A DNA stretch of 64,000 nucleotides from Mycobacterium sp. ITM-2016-00317 (GCF_002968295.1 NZ_CP134399.1:1054001-1118000), one strand, 5' to 3'; shown: positions 33,748 to 41,728, counted from the first letter of the stretch. Numbers and translations are program-made. The notes: a model not told the origin generated them from the letters alone.

Positions 33748-34811
33748 CCGCCCATGTGCTGCAGCACACCGCACGCGCCGCACGCGGCGCAGCCGGCCTT
33801 CTGTGCGGCGCCGGTCATCCCGGCCATCCGCAGCCGGTGTGCGACCTCATGCGAGACCTTCTCCACCACCGCGGCCGCGGGCGCGGACGCGCCGTCCTGC
33901 TCCACCGCCAACGTGCCGGGGTGCGGGCGGAACGGCACCACGAACGGGTACACGCCCATCTCGATCAGCTCTTCCGCCCCGGCGATGAGCTCCTCGGGAT
34001 CCTCGCCGAGGCCGACCAGCAGATAGGTGGACACCTGGTTGCGGCCGAACACCGCGACCGCCTCCCGCCACGCAGCCCGGTACTGGGAAAGCGGGACCGT
34101 CGCCTTGCCGGGCATCCAGCGGCGGCGCACCGTGTCGTCCAGCGACTCCACGTGGATGCCGATCGCGTCGGCGCCGGCCTCGCGCAACTCGGCGAGCACG
34201 CCCAGATCGGCCGGCGGCTCACACTGCACCTGGATCGGCAGCCCGGGCACCGCCTCCTTGACCGCCCGCACGCACCGCGCCAGGTGGCGGGCCCCGCGGT
34301 CGGCCCCCGCCGAGGTGCCCGTGGTCATCACCATCTGCGTGACCCCGTCGAGGGTGACCGCCGCGCGTGCCACCTCGGCCAGCTCCGCGGGCCGTTTGAC
34401 CGCGGTGGTAGCCCCGGCCCGCAGCGACTCCTCGATGGAACAGAACCGGCACCGCTGATCCGGGTCGTAACGGATGCACGTCTGAACCACGGTGGTGGCC
34501 AGCACGTTCCGGCCGTGCAGCCGGGCCAGCTTCTCGAAGGGGACACCGTCGACGGTGACCAGGTCGTAGAACTTCGGGCGTTCGATCACCTCGATCTCCA
34601 GCCCGGTGTCGTGCCCGTCGTAGAGCACCTTGTCGCCGTCGAAGGCGAACGGGCTCAGCGGGTTCCGCGGGATGGCGGCGTCGAGCCCGTCGACGACCAG
34701 GTGGCCGTCGTGGCTGGGGCCCGCGCCGGCGCCGCGGCTGAGCGGCGGGGTGCCGCGGATACCGAGCAGGGCGAGGTCGACGCGGGTGGAATGCGCGTGG
34801 GAAGGAGTCAT
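33744..34811 (-). CDS. MSMEG_0568-family radical SAM protein
   Basis: This 355-aa radical S-adenosylmethionine enzyme binds its 4Fe-4S cluster through C112, C121 and C124 (TCIRYDPDQRCRFCSIEE). The spacing is CX8CX2C, not the common CX3CX2C, and is typical of this family as remembered. The C-terminus has a second cysteine group, GCAACGACG, which could hold an auxiliary cluster. It belongs to the nitrogen-starvation nitrilase cluster. The ATG is two bases past the end of the upstream flavoprotein gene. The reaction is unknown. Confidence 0.88.
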   Translation of the reverse strand: MTPSHAHSTRVDLALLGIRGTPPLSRGAGAGPSHDGHLVVDGLDAAIPRNPLSPFAFDGDKVLYDGHDTGLEIEVIERPKFYDLVTVDGVPFEKLARLHGRNVLATTVVQTCIRYDPDQRCRFCSIEESLRAGATTAVKRPAELAEVARAAVTLDGVTQMVMTTGTSAGADRGARHLARCVRAVKEAVPGLPIQVQCEPPADLGVLAELREAGADAIGIHVESLDDTVRRRWMPGKATVPLSQYRAAWREAVAVFGRNQVSTYLLVGLGEDPEELIAGAEELIEMGVYPFVVPFRPHPGTLAVEQDGASAPAAAVVEKVSHEVAHRLRMAGMTGAAQKAGCAACGACGVLQHMGG

Positions 34812-34815
34812 CGGC

Positions 34816-36090
34816 TCAGCCGCCTACCGCCAGGCGCAGCGCCGCAGGCTCGCGGTATGCGGTGACGATGCTCGCGGCGAGGTGTGCGGCGTCGCGGTCG
34901 ACACCGAGGAAGCGGCCCGACCCCCAGGTGTGCATCCAGGGCAGCCCGACGAAGCTGAGCCCGGGCACCGCGGTCACGCCGCGGTTCTGCATCGGGCGGC
35001 CGGCGCCGTCGAAGGCGCTCGCCTCGATCCACCGGTAGTCCGGCCGGTAGCCGATCGCCCAGACGATGCTGGTGACCCCCGCGGCGGTCAGATCCAGTGC
35101 GGTGGCCTCGGTGTCGGGTTCCCACACCGGGACGTACCGGCTCGGCGGGCCGGCCGGGGCGCCGGTCCGCGCGATGTGTGCGTCGATGTCGGCGCAGATC
35201 GAGTTGTACACCGCGTCGGCGTGATCGAGTGCCCCGCGCAGAGTCGGAGCGAACCGCAGACCGGTGCCGTGACCGTCGACCAGCGTGCCGTAGAGGCGCA
35301 TGCCTTCGACGGCGAAGCGGCGCAGGTCGATGTCCCGACCGCCGTCACGGCCGGTGACGTAGTGGTTGGTCTTCTCGATCGCGGCCCGGCCGCCGGGGTA
35401 CTCGCCGGCGGGCCGGTCGTAGAGACCCATCTCGGCCAGCCACGTCATGCAGTCGCGGCCGCGGTAGGTGCGGGCCACCCGCGGGGCGCTGCCGACCGCC
35501 AGGTGCACCTGCCGTCCGGCCAGGTGCAGGTCCTCGGCGATCTGCGCGCCGGACTGCCCGGTGCCCACCACCAGCACCGCGCCGTCGGGGAGTTGACCGG
35601 CATTGCGGTACTGCTCGGAGTGCAGCTGGGTGACCGAAGGGTCCAGTGCGCCGGCGAAGCTCGGCAGCACCGGCACCGGGTAGCCGCCGGTGGCGATCAC
35701 GGCGTGCTCGCAGGTCAGCGTCTGCTCGCCGGCGGGCGCGGCCAGGGTGAGCTCGAAACCGCCGGTGGCGGCGTTGCGCAGCCGGGTCACCCGGGTGTGG
35801 GTGCGCACCGGCGCGTCGAAGGTGTCCAGCCAGCCGGCCAGCCACGCGACCACCTCGTCGCGGGTCATGAAGCCGTCCGGATCAGGTCCGGTGTAGCTGT
35901 ACCCGGGCAGCCGGCAGTGCCAGTTCGGGGTGACGAGAGTGAAGTTGTCCCAACGGCTGTCGGCCCACGCGTGCACGGGGGTCTGGGCTTCCAGCACCAC
36001 GTGCTCGATGCCGGCGCGGGACAGATACCAGCTCACCGACAGCCCGGCCTGTCCGCCGCCGATGACCGCGACCGGCAGGTGCGTGCTCAT
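34816..36090 (-). CDS. MSMEG_0569-family flavin-dependent monooxygenase
   Basis: This 424-aa flavoprotein has FAD motif VIGGGQAGLSVSWYLSRAG (8-26) and an NADPH motif VVGTGQSGAQIAEDL near residue 178, as in class B flavin monooxygenases (YUCCA/FMO group). It probably N- or C-hydroxylates an intermediate of the cluster. The ATG overlaps the stop of the MSMEG_0570-type gene (ATGA), so translation is coupled. The family name is from memory of conserved cluster members; the substrate is not known. Confidence 0.88.
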   Translation of the reverse strand: MSTHLPVAVIGGGQAGLSVSWYLSRAGIEHVVLEAQTPVHAWADSRWDNFTLVTPNWHCRLPGYSYTGPDPDGFMTRDEVVAWLAGWLDTFDAPVRTHTRVTRLRNAATGGFELTLAAPAGEQTLTCEHAVIATGGYPVPVLPSFAGALDPSVTQLHSEQYRNAGQLPDGAVLVVGTGQSGAQIAEDLHLAGRQVHLAVGSAPRVARTYRGRDCMTWLAEMGLYDRPAGEYPGGRAAIEKTNHYVTGRDGGRDIDLRRFAVEGMRLYGTLVDGHGTGLRFAPTLRGALDHADAVYNSICADIDAHIARTGAPAGPPSRYVPVWEPDTEATALDLTAAGVTSIVWAIGYRPDYRWIEASAFDGAGRPMQNRGVTAVPGLSFVGLPWMHTWGSGRFLGVDRDAAHLAASIVTAYREPAALRLAVGG

Positions 36091-36383
36091 GACGCCTCCA
36101 GAGGCGGGTGCATCTCCACCACGCGGACAGCGGCGTCGCCGGGGTAGCGGGCCGCGGCCCGGCTGACCGCCTCGGCGGTGGCCGCCGCGGCGGTGCACGC
36201 GAAGCCGAACTTGGCCCGCACCCGGTCGCCGGCCTCGGCCATCGCCCGGTCGGTGCGCTCGACGAACTCCGCCACGGTGTAGCAGCCGTCGGTGCTGAAG
36301 TGGTCGTGGACGACCAGACTCGGTGAGTAGCAGCGCTGTTCGACGCCGTCGGGCCACCGCACCCGGAAGGTCATCTCAGGCAT
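36087..36383 (-). CDS. MSMEG_0570-family nitrogen starvation response protein
   Basis: This small protein (98 aa, MPEMTFRVRWPDGVEQRCYSPS) has no recognised catalytic motif. It contains two cysteines and a conserved-looking segment YTVAEFVERTDRAMAEA. Two close in-frame ATGs are possible starts. 36383 is chosen because it overlaps the upstream nitrilase stop by eight bases, as coupled genes here do. It belongs to the eight-gene nitrilase cluster, and its role is unknown. Confidence 0.83.
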   Translation of the reverse strand: MPEMTFRVRWPDGVEQRCYSPSLVVHDHFSTDGCYTVAEFVERTDRAMAEAGDRVRAKFGFACTAAAATAEAVSRAAARYPGDAAVRVVEMHPPLEAS

Positions 36384-37284
36384 GGCTGAGCTCCCGCCAC
36401 GGCGCCCCGGCCGCCGGATCCACATCGGTCACCGCGCCGTAGACGTCCGGGCGGCGGTCACGCAGATGGAACATGCCGGCCCGCATGGTGCGGAACGTCT
36501 CGTCGATGTCGACCTCGGCCACCGCCATACCGCTGTCGAGATGCGTTGTCGCCAGGATGTTCCCGCCCGGATCGACGACCTTGGCGTTGCCGACGTAACG
36601 GAGCGACCCGAACGTGCCGCTCTGGTTGGAGGCCACCCAGAAGACCTGGTTGTCCAGCGCCCGCGCGGTGTCGAACAGATTGAACCGGTAGGTCCACCGG
36701 TCGTCCTGCAGATTCGCGGCGGTCGCGGTGCGGGCCGCCGGCGAAGCCGACAGGCTTGCGATCACCTGCGCTCCCTGCAGGGCCATCACCCGGGCCGCCT
36801 CGGGAAACGCCTTGTCGTAACAGATCTGGAGCCCCACCCGGCCGATCGGGGTGGCGAAGACCTGGTAGCCCGAACCGGGGGAGTAGGACATGCCTTCGCC
36901 CAGCGGCTGATGGACCTTGCGGTATGAGCCGTAGACCGTCCCGCCGTCGAGCACCGCCGCGGCGTTGTAGCGGGTGCGGCCGTCGTCGGCGAGTTCGCAG
37001 AACCCGATCGCCACCACCAGATCGCCGACGATCCGCTGCACCTCGGCGATCTCGGGTCCGTCCAGCCGGATGGCCGGTGGCAGCGAGTGCGCCGTCGTCG
37101 GCGCGGTGTCACCGTGATTGCCCAACGACGACAGGTAACCCCCGATGGCGGCCTCGGGCAGGGCGAGGAAGTCCACGCCCCGGGCCCTGGCCTGCTCCGC
37201 CAGCTCGGCGATCAGCGCGTAGTTCTGGTCGAGATCGCGGGTGAAGTTGGCGGCCGCGGCGGCGAGCGTCGTCATCGCACTCAC
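36376..37284 (-). CDS. Nit6803-family nitrilase
   Basis: This 302-aa carbon-nitrogen hydrolase hydrolyses nitriles (C-N triple bonds) to acids and ammonia. The triad is complete: E44 (ALPEAAIGGY), K123 (YRKVHQPLGEG) and C155 (LQICYDKAFPE). The GTG start overlaps the upstream stop (GTGA); an ATG nine bases further on is an alternative. The family is named after the Synechocystis enzyme. Related Nit1C clusters have been linked to use of cyanide as nitrogen source in Pseudomonas. Whether this one acts on cyanide or on an endogenous nitrile is open. Confidence 0.92.
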   Translation of the reverse strand: MSAMTTLAAAAANFTRDLDQNYALIAELAEQARARGVDFLALPEAAIGGYLSSLGNHGDTAPTTAHSLPPAIRLDGPEIAEVQRIVGDLVVAIGFCELADDGRTRYNAAAVLDGGTVYGSYRKVHQPLGEGMSYSPGSGYQVFATPIGRVGLQICYDKAFPEAARVMALQGAQVIASLSASPAARTATAANLQDDRWTYRFNLFDTARALDNQVFWVASNQSGTFGSLRYVGNAKVVDPGGNILATTHLDSGMAVAEVDIDETFRTMRAGMFHLRDRRPDVYGAVTDVDPAAGAPWRELSHA

Positions 37285-37802
37285 ACCATGTATGTCGAGT
37301 TGATGATGGCGCCTTTGCGAGCGTAGTGGATGAGCGCGTCCTGCACGTCGAGCGGGTGGGCCGGGATGACACCCTCGATCAGGTCCTCCTCGCGGCCGCC
37401 GTGCAGCGCGAGGCCGAACCGGCAGCAGAACACCGTCCCGCCCTCGCCGATGAAGGTGCCCAGCGCGTCGTTGATGTTCTGCTCGCCGGGGAAGCCGGAG
37501 TCACCGGTGGTCGGAAAGCCGCGGGTGGCTAGGCAGTTGATGGAGCCGGGCCCGTAGAAGTAGAGCGCGGACTCGAAGCCCTTGCGCAGTGCGCGGGTGG
37601 CCTGCAGCACCGCGACGAAGCTGACCGACGACTCGTGGGCGATACCGTGGACCAAGGTGAAGTAGCTCTCGCCGTTCTCCGCCTTGTAGTCCGGGAAGAG
37701 CTTCGTGCCGCCGTAGATGCTGGTGCCCTTGGGTAGGGACGGGTGCGGGATCTCGGCGAGCGAGGCCTCGATGTTGGCGGTGATCGAATCGTCAAACGTC
37801 AT
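37281..37802 (-). CDS. MSMEG_0572/Sll0783-family nitrogen starvation response protein
   Basis: This 173-aa cytoplasmic protein is the first gene of the nitrilase cluster. It shows the family block GSINCLATRGFPTTGDSGFPG near residues 86-106 and FCCRFGLALHGG further on. The cysteine-rich FCCRFG segment resembles small alpha/beta sulfur-relay-like folds, but no function is known. ATG is preceded by GGGAG. The region upstream has the GlnR-like repeat at 37857-37895, and the cyanobacterial homologue sll0783 is induced by nitrogen starvation. Confidence 0.9.
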   Translation of the reverse strand: MTFDDSITANIEASLAEIPHPSLPKGTSIYGGTKLFPDYKAENGESYFTLVHGIAHESSVSFVAVLQATRALRKGFESALYFYGPGSINCLATRGFPTTGDSGFPGEQNINDALGTFIGEGGTVFCCRFGLALHGGREEDLIEGVIPAHPLDVQDALIHYARKGAIINSTYMV

Positions 37803-37856
37803 GCGGGCTCCCAGTGAGTCGGTGGCTTTCGGCTCACTCGATTACAGGCCCGCGGC

Positions 37857-37895
37857 GTTGCGCGATGGTTAGGGACGGAATACGAACTCGTTAGG
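37857..37895 (-). promoter_or_regulatory. Candidate GlnR tandem box before the nitrilase cluster
   Basis: Read on the minus strand, CCTAAC-N6-GTATT is followed after five bases by CCTAAC-N6-GCAAC. This resembles the actinobacterial GlnR arrangement of TnAC and GnAAC half-sites with 6-base spacers. It lies 55-93 bases before the cluster's first start codon. One half-site (GTATT) is poor and one spacer is a base short, so it is a candidate only. Confidence 0.4.
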
Positions 37896-37945
37896 TGGAG
37901 CTCACCGCCGAAATGTGCCGGAAACGCGGTACCGGCCCCGCCGGA

Positions 37946-38647
37946 CTACCCGAGGGCGAATTCCGTTGCCAGGCCGTCGATCCCGGCCTGGATGGCGTCG
38001 AGCGCGGTCTGGCGGGCCTTGAGCTTGGTGGCCAGGTGTGCGCCGGTGTGCAGCGTGGCGGCCGCCTCCACGGCGACCTGGCGGGCGCGGGGGAGAACCT
38101 GGTCGGCCTCGACGATCTCGTCGAGCCAGCCCGTCGCGACCGCCTCGTCGCCGGCGAACGTCGCCGCCAGCGCGGCACCGCGCTGGAACGCCGCCGGGGT
38201 CAACCGCATGCGCATGATCTCCAGCGCCGAGATCGGGATGGTCATCCCGATCGCGACCTCGATGGCCTGGCAGCGTGACTTCGGCTGGCCGACACGGTGA
38301 TCGGCCGACAGCAGCAGGAACGAACCCATCGCGATCGCGGGGCCGGTGGCGGCGATGATCACCGGCACCGGGAAGGTGAGGGTGCGCAGCGACAGTTCGA
38401 AACCGCCGGACAGCATGCCCAGCGCCGCGGCGGCGTCGCCGGACTGGAAGACCGACAGGTCGAAGCCTCCGCTGAACACCCGCGAATTCCCGGCCAGCAC
38501 CACGGCCTTGGCCTGGTCGGCCTCGGCCCGGTCGAACGCCTCGTTGATCGCGGCCTGCATCGCGGGCCCGAGCACGTTCACCTTGCCGTCGTCGAGGGTG
38601 ATGGTGGCGACGGAATCGGCGAGCTCGTAGGACACGGTGCTGGTCAT
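37946..38647 (-). CDS. echA3: Enoyl-CoA hydratase/isomerase-family protein EchA3
   Basis: This crotonase-fold protein of 233 aa is close to M. tuberculosis EchA3 (Rv0632c, 231 aa), which also follows recC. The oxyanion-hole blocks are VFSGGFDLSVF (about 57-67) and ATGPAIAMGSFLL (about 100-112). Catalytic Glu residues of true hydratases are not evident, so it may act on an unusual acyl-CoA or only bind it. A TAGGTT hexamer at 38655-38660 lies seven bases before the ATG with no Shine-Dalgarno, which fits a leaderless transcript. Confidence 0.9.
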   Translation of the reverse strand: MTSTVSYELADSVATITLDDGKVNVLGPAMQAAINEAFDRAEADQAKAVVLAGNSRVFSGGFDLSVFQSGDAAAALGMLSGGFELSLRTLTFPVPVIIAATGPAIAMGSFLLLSADHRVGQPKSRCQAIEVAIGMTIPISALEIMRMRLTPAAFQRGAALAATFAGDEAVATGWLDEIVEADQVLPRARQVAVEAAATLHTGAHLATKLKARQTALDAIQAGIDGLATEFALG

Positions 38648-38959
38648 GGTGTCGAACCTAACAGCGGCGCAGCCGGCACTACCTAGCCGGGATCGCGTGC
38701 CGCGGCGCCGAAAAGAGGTAGTCGGCTACGCATGCCCGGGCATCGGCGCGTTCGTAACGTGCAATGCAGGCGCGGTGCACGAGGGGGGCACCGCGCCCCG
38801 ACCTTCAGGGGGAGCCATGCGTGCGAAGCGGCAACGACCGGCCGAACAGTTGGAGTCCGAGCGGTGTGCGCGGCGGCGGCGGGCACGCCCGTCCGGCGGT
38901 GTCCCGAAGCTGGGGCTGTGGGAGTGCGGGATCGGCTCGATCTTCAGGTAGGCGAGCGC
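38648..38959. other. Intergenic region with no convincing gene
   Basis: This 312-base gap holds the echA3 -10-like hexamer at 38655-38660 and a perfect 12-bp palindrome, ATGCCCGGGCAT, at 38732-38743. Short reading frames here lack family features and ribosome binding sites. M. tuberculosis has a small gene (Rv0633c) at this place; I cannot recognise an equivalent. Confidence 0.5.
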
Positions 38960-39685
38960 TCAGCCGCCCATCAGCACGCGCCACTGATCGAGATCGCTCG
39001 CCCGGTACACGTAGTTGGTGTCACGCACCTCCGACAGCGACGCGCTCGGCTCGGCCGAGTACCAGTGCCCCGGGAACACGGTGGGGTCACCGGACAGCCG
39101 CGCCAGCGCCTGGAGGCTGCGGAACATGTCGTCGACGTTGCCGCCGGGGAAGTCGGTGCGGCCGCAGCCCTCCAGGAACAGCGTGTCTCCGGCGACCAGG
39201 CGCCCGTCCACCAGGAAGCACTGGCTGCCCGGGGTGTGCCCCGGCGTGTGCAGCAGCTCGATCTCGATGTCGCCGACGGCGACCTTGTCGCCGTGCTGAT
39301 GCGTGGTCAGCTCGCTGCCGGCGATGCCGGTGATCCGCGACACCCAGTCGGCCTCGTGGGCGTTGACGTGCACGGGCACGCTGACCCGCTCCAGCAACTC
39401 GGCCAGGCCCTTGAGCTCGAACCCCATCATCGAGCCCCCGACGTGATCGGGGTGGTGGTGGGTGACCAGGACACCGGACAGCCGCATGCCGTCGGCCTCC
39501 AGCGCGTCCACCAGATCCTGCGCGGCGTAGGCGGGGTCGACGACCACGGTGTCTCCGGTCTCCCGGTCGCCGATCAGGTACGCGAAGTTGCGCATCTGCT
39601 GGGCGATCATGTCGCCGGCCGCGTAGTCGCGGCCCGAGAGCAGTTGGCGGAAGTAGAGACGGTCGTTTTCGTCGGCGGCGGCCAT
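38960..39685 (-). CDS. MBL-fold hydrolase, glyoxalase II-like (Rv0634c position)
   Basis: This is a metallo-beta-lactamase-fold protein of 241 aa. The metal-binding motif THHHPDHVGG is near residue 75, with further ligands in TPGHTPGS, AGDTLF and the C-terminal PGHWYS. Such enzymes hydrolyse thioesters such as lactoyl-mycothiol or similar, by analogy with glyoxalase II. The ATG at 39685 is preferred over a GTG 18 bases upstream: TACGCT lies seven bases before it and no Shine-Dalgarno is present, suggesting a leaderless message. Confidence 0.88.
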   Translation of the reverse strand: MAAADENDRLYFRQLLSGRDYAAGDMIAQQMRNFAYLIGDRETGDTVVVDPAYAAQDLVDALEADGMRLSGVLVTHHHPDHVGGSMMGFELKGLAELLERVSVPVHVNAHEADWVSRITGIAGSELTTHQHGDKVAVGDIEIELLHTPGHTPGSQCFLVDGRLVAGDTLFLEGCGRTDFPGGNVDDMFRSLQALARLSGDPTVFPGHWYSAEPSASLSEVRDTNYVYRASDLDQWRVLMGG

Positions 39686-39767
39686 GCGTTTCAGCGTAGG
39701 CACCGGGGGCCCCCGAAACCGCGCGCAGGGTCTTTTTGCCGGTCCAGCGCCTGCAATGACCAGCGGT

Positions 39768-39797
39768 TTGGCGTGGCTATCGCCGAGAATGTACCCT
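39768..39797 (+). promoter_or_regulatory. SigA-type promoter for the tRNA genes
   Basis: TTGGCG (39768-39773) and TACCCT (39792-39797) are separated by 18 bases and lie 33 bases before tRNA-Thr. This fits a housekeeping promoter driving the tRNA-Thr/tRNA-Met/rpmG unit. Confidence 0.55.
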
Positions 39798-39829
39798 CTT
39801 TAAGGCTCGTCGCAGTTCGGCGAGCGCAG

Positions 39830-39902
39830 GCCCCCTTAGCTCAGTCGGTAGAGCGTTTCCATGGTAAGGAAAAGGTCAACGGTTCGATTCCGTTAGGGGG
39901 CT
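39830..39902 (+). tRNA. thrT: tRNA-Thr (GGT)
   Basis: The 73-base cloverleaf has acceptor arms GCCCCCT/AGGGGGC, a D-arm AGCTCAGTCGGTAGAGC, an anticodon stem TTTCC/GGAAA with loop ATGGTAA (anticodon GGT), and TTCGATT in the T-loop. The 3' CCA is not encoded. Confidence 0.96.
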
Positions 39903-39952
39903 CGGTGGTGAAGGGCGGAGCGACCGTGTGCGCCCAGCCTGGATCCGTCCGG

Positions 39953-40026
39953 GGCGGTGTAGCTCAGCTGGTTAGAGCGCACGACTCATAATCGTGAGGT
40001 CGGGGGATCGAGCCCCCCCACCGCTA
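39953..40026 (+). tRNA. metT: tRNA-Met (CAT), elongator type
   Basis: The 74-base cloverleaf has acceptor arms GGCGGTG/CACCGCT with a G-U first pair, anticodon stem CACGA/TCGTG and loop CTCATAA (anticodon CAT). The paired first position and D-loop fit an elongator rather than an initiator tRNA. Confidence 0.93.
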
Positions 40027-40065
40027 CACAAGACGAGTACGAACGTTTAACGAAGGACGACAGAC

Positions 40066-40233
40066 GTGGCCTCCAGTACTGACGTACGGCCCAAGATCAC
40101 CTTGGCCTGCGAGGTGTGCAAGCACCGCAACTACATCACGAAGAAGAACCGCCGCAACGATCCCGATCGGTTGGAGATCAAGAAGTTCTGCCCGAACTGC
40201 GGCAAGCATCAGGCCCACAAAGAGTCGCGCTAG
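40066..40233 (+). CDS. rpmG: 50S ribosomal protein L33, zinc-binding form
   Basis: This 55-aa ribosomal protein begins GTG ([20 protein letters not shown]) after GAAGGA and ends KHQAHKESR. Two CxxC pairs (CEVC and CPNC) make it the zinc-containing C+ form, equivalent to M. tuberculosis Rv0634B, which is replaced by a cysteine-free paralogue during zinc starvation. It follows the two tRNA genes and precedes hadA, as in M. tuberculosis. Confidence 0.95.
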   Translation: MASSTDVRPKITLACEVCKHRNYITKKNRRNDPDRLEIKKFCPNCGKHQAHKESR

Positions 40234-40297
40234 GCGCCCCGACGGGCCCGGCGTCGATTCACGGTCGGTGAGGGTCGACTAGGTAGGTTCATCACTC

Positions 40298-40777
40298 GTG
40301 TCTTTCTTGGACGGATACGTCGGGACGCATTTCCGCTTTCCCGACCACTACGTCGTGGGACGCGAGAAGATCCGCGAGTACGCGACCGCGGTCAAGAACG
40401 ACGACCCCGCTTTCTTCGACGAGAAAGCCGCGGCCGAGCTCGGCCATGACGCGCTGCTGGCTCCGCTGACCTTCATCTCGGTGTTCGGATACCAGGCCCA
40501 GTCGGCGATGTTCGCCGCGGCCGGTATCGGCATCAGCGACGCACAGATCGTCCAGGTCGACCAGGCGATCAAGTTCGTTCGACCCATCCACGCCGGCGAC
40601 GAGCTCTTCTGCGACGTGTGGATCGAGTCGGTGCGCAAGGCCCACGGCACCGACATCATCGTCACCAAGAATGTCGTCAGCAACCGCAACGGCGACGTCG
40701 TGCAGGAGTCCTACACCACCTTGGCGGGGCGTAGCGAAGAAGACGGAGAGAGTGGCTTTACAGATGGCACTTCGTGA
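40298..40777 (+). CDS. hadA: (3R)-hydroxyacyl-ACP dehydratase subunit HadA
   Basis: HadA is the substrate-binding subunit of the FAS-II dehydratase HadAB, needed for mycolic acid elongation. It is 159 aa with a hot-dog fold, starting MSFLDGYVGTHFRFPDHY. The GTG start has no clear Shine-Dalgarno, but TAGGTT at 40284-40289 lies eight bases before it, which suggests a leaderless hadABC message. The stop overlaps hadB by 14 bases. HadA is the target of thiacetazone and isoxyl in M. tuberculosis. Confidence 0.95.
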   Translation: MSFLDGYVGTHFRFPDHYVVGREKIREYATAVKNDDPAFFDEKAAAELGHDALLAPLTFISVFGYQAQSAMFAAAGIGISDAQIVQVDQAIKFVRPIHAGDELFCDVWIESVRKAHGTDIIVTKNVVSNRNGDVVQESYTTLAGRSEEDGESGFTDGTS

Positions 40778-41192
40778 GTTCAGTTCGGTAAGCGTCGGCG
40801 ATCAACTGCCCGAGAGGGTCATCCCGCTCACCCGGGCCGACCTGGTCAACTACGCGGGCGTGTCCGGTGACCTGAACCCGATCCACTGGGACGACGAGAT
40901 CGCCAAGCAGGTGGGCCTGGACACCGCGATCGCCCACGGCATGCTCACGATGGGCCTCGGCGGCGGTTACGTGACCTCCTGGGTGGGCGATCCCGCCGCG
41001 GTCACCGAGTACAACGTGCGCTTCACCGCCGTGGTGCCGGTCCCCAACGACGGCAAGGGCGCCGAGATCGTGTTCAACGGCCGGGTGAAATCGGTCGATC
41101 CGGAAACGAAAGCGGTGACCATCGCGCTCACCGCAACCGCGGGTGGGAAGAAGATCTTCGGCCGCGCCGTCGCGGTCGCGAAGCTGGCGTAG
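40764..41192 (+). CDS. hadB: (3R)-hydroxyacyl-ACP dehydratase subunit HadB
   Basis: HadB is the catalytic subunit shared by HadAB and HadBC, which dehydrate 3-hydroxyacyl-AcpM in mycolate synthesis. It is 142 aa, the same length as the M. tuberculosis protein. The catalytic pair is D36 and H41 in GDLNPIHWDDE. The ATG lies inside the hadA 3' end (14-base overlap), so the two subunits are translated together. Confidence 0.96.
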   Translation: MALREFSSVSVGDQLPERVIPLTRADLVNYAGVSGDLNPIHWDDEIAKQVGLDTAIAHGMLTMGLGGGYVTSWVGDPAAVTEYNVRFTAVVPVPNDGKGAEIVFNGRVKSVDPETKAVTIALTATAGGKKIFGRAVAVAKLA

Positions 41193-41203
41193 GTAGGTAT
41201 TCG

Positions 41204-41728
41204 ATGGCACTCAAGACGGACATCCGAGGGATGGTCTGGGAATACCCAGACACCTTCGTCGTCGGCCGCGAACAGATCCGCCAGTATGCGAAGGCCGTCA
41301 AGGCCCAGGACCCGGCGACCCACGATGAAGCCGCCGCCGCCGAGCTCGGCCACGGTGAACTGGTGGCGCCGCCGACCTTCATGGCGATCTTCGCGGTGAT
41401 GATTCAGAACCACTTCTTCCAGCACGTCGACATCGGCCTGGAAACCCTGCAGATCGTGCAGGTGGATCAGAAATTCCTGTTCCACCGCCCCATCACGGCA
41501 GGCGACGAGCTGACCGGAACCATGCACATCCTGACAGTGGACGAACGCTTCGGCGCCGACATCGTGACCACCCGCAACGTGCTGGCCGACCCCTCGGGTG
41601 CCGTGGTGATGGAGTCCTACACCACGCTGATGGGCCACGAGGGCGACAATTCGATCTCGGCCGGCTGGGATCCGGAGTCCGGTCAGGTCGTGCGCAAGCC
41701 GGTAACACACGAGGTGGACGAGGATTAG
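41204..41728 (+). CDS. hadC: (3R)-hydroxyacyl-ACP dehydratase subunit HadC
   Basis: HadC partners HadB for the longer meromycolate chains. It is 174 aa, hot-dog fold, and clearly paralogous to HadA (both share VVGREKI/QIR near residue 20 and a QIVQVDQ block). It starts 11 bases after hadB. The acidic C-terminus (THEVDED) resembles other mycobacterial HadC proteins. Confidence 0.95.
   Translation: MALKTDIRGMVWEYPDTFVVGREQIRQYAKAVKAQDPATHDEAAAAELGHGELVAPPTFMAIFAVMIQNHFFQHVDIGLETLQIVQVDQKFLFHRPITAGDELTGTMHILTVDERFGADIVTTRNVLADPSGAVVMESYTTLMGHEGDNSISAGWDPESGQVVRKPVTHEVDED

Noticed and set aside
34790..34800. Possible third copy of the 59-bp element (GTGGAATGCGCGTGG)
   Set aside because: Only 8-9 bases match, the site is within the radical SAM gene, and the second arm is missing.
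38637..38951. 104-aa plus-strand frame between echA3 and the MBL gene
   Set aside because: It overlaps the echA3 start and promoter, has no ribosome binding site and consists mostly of Arg-rich low-complexity sequence.
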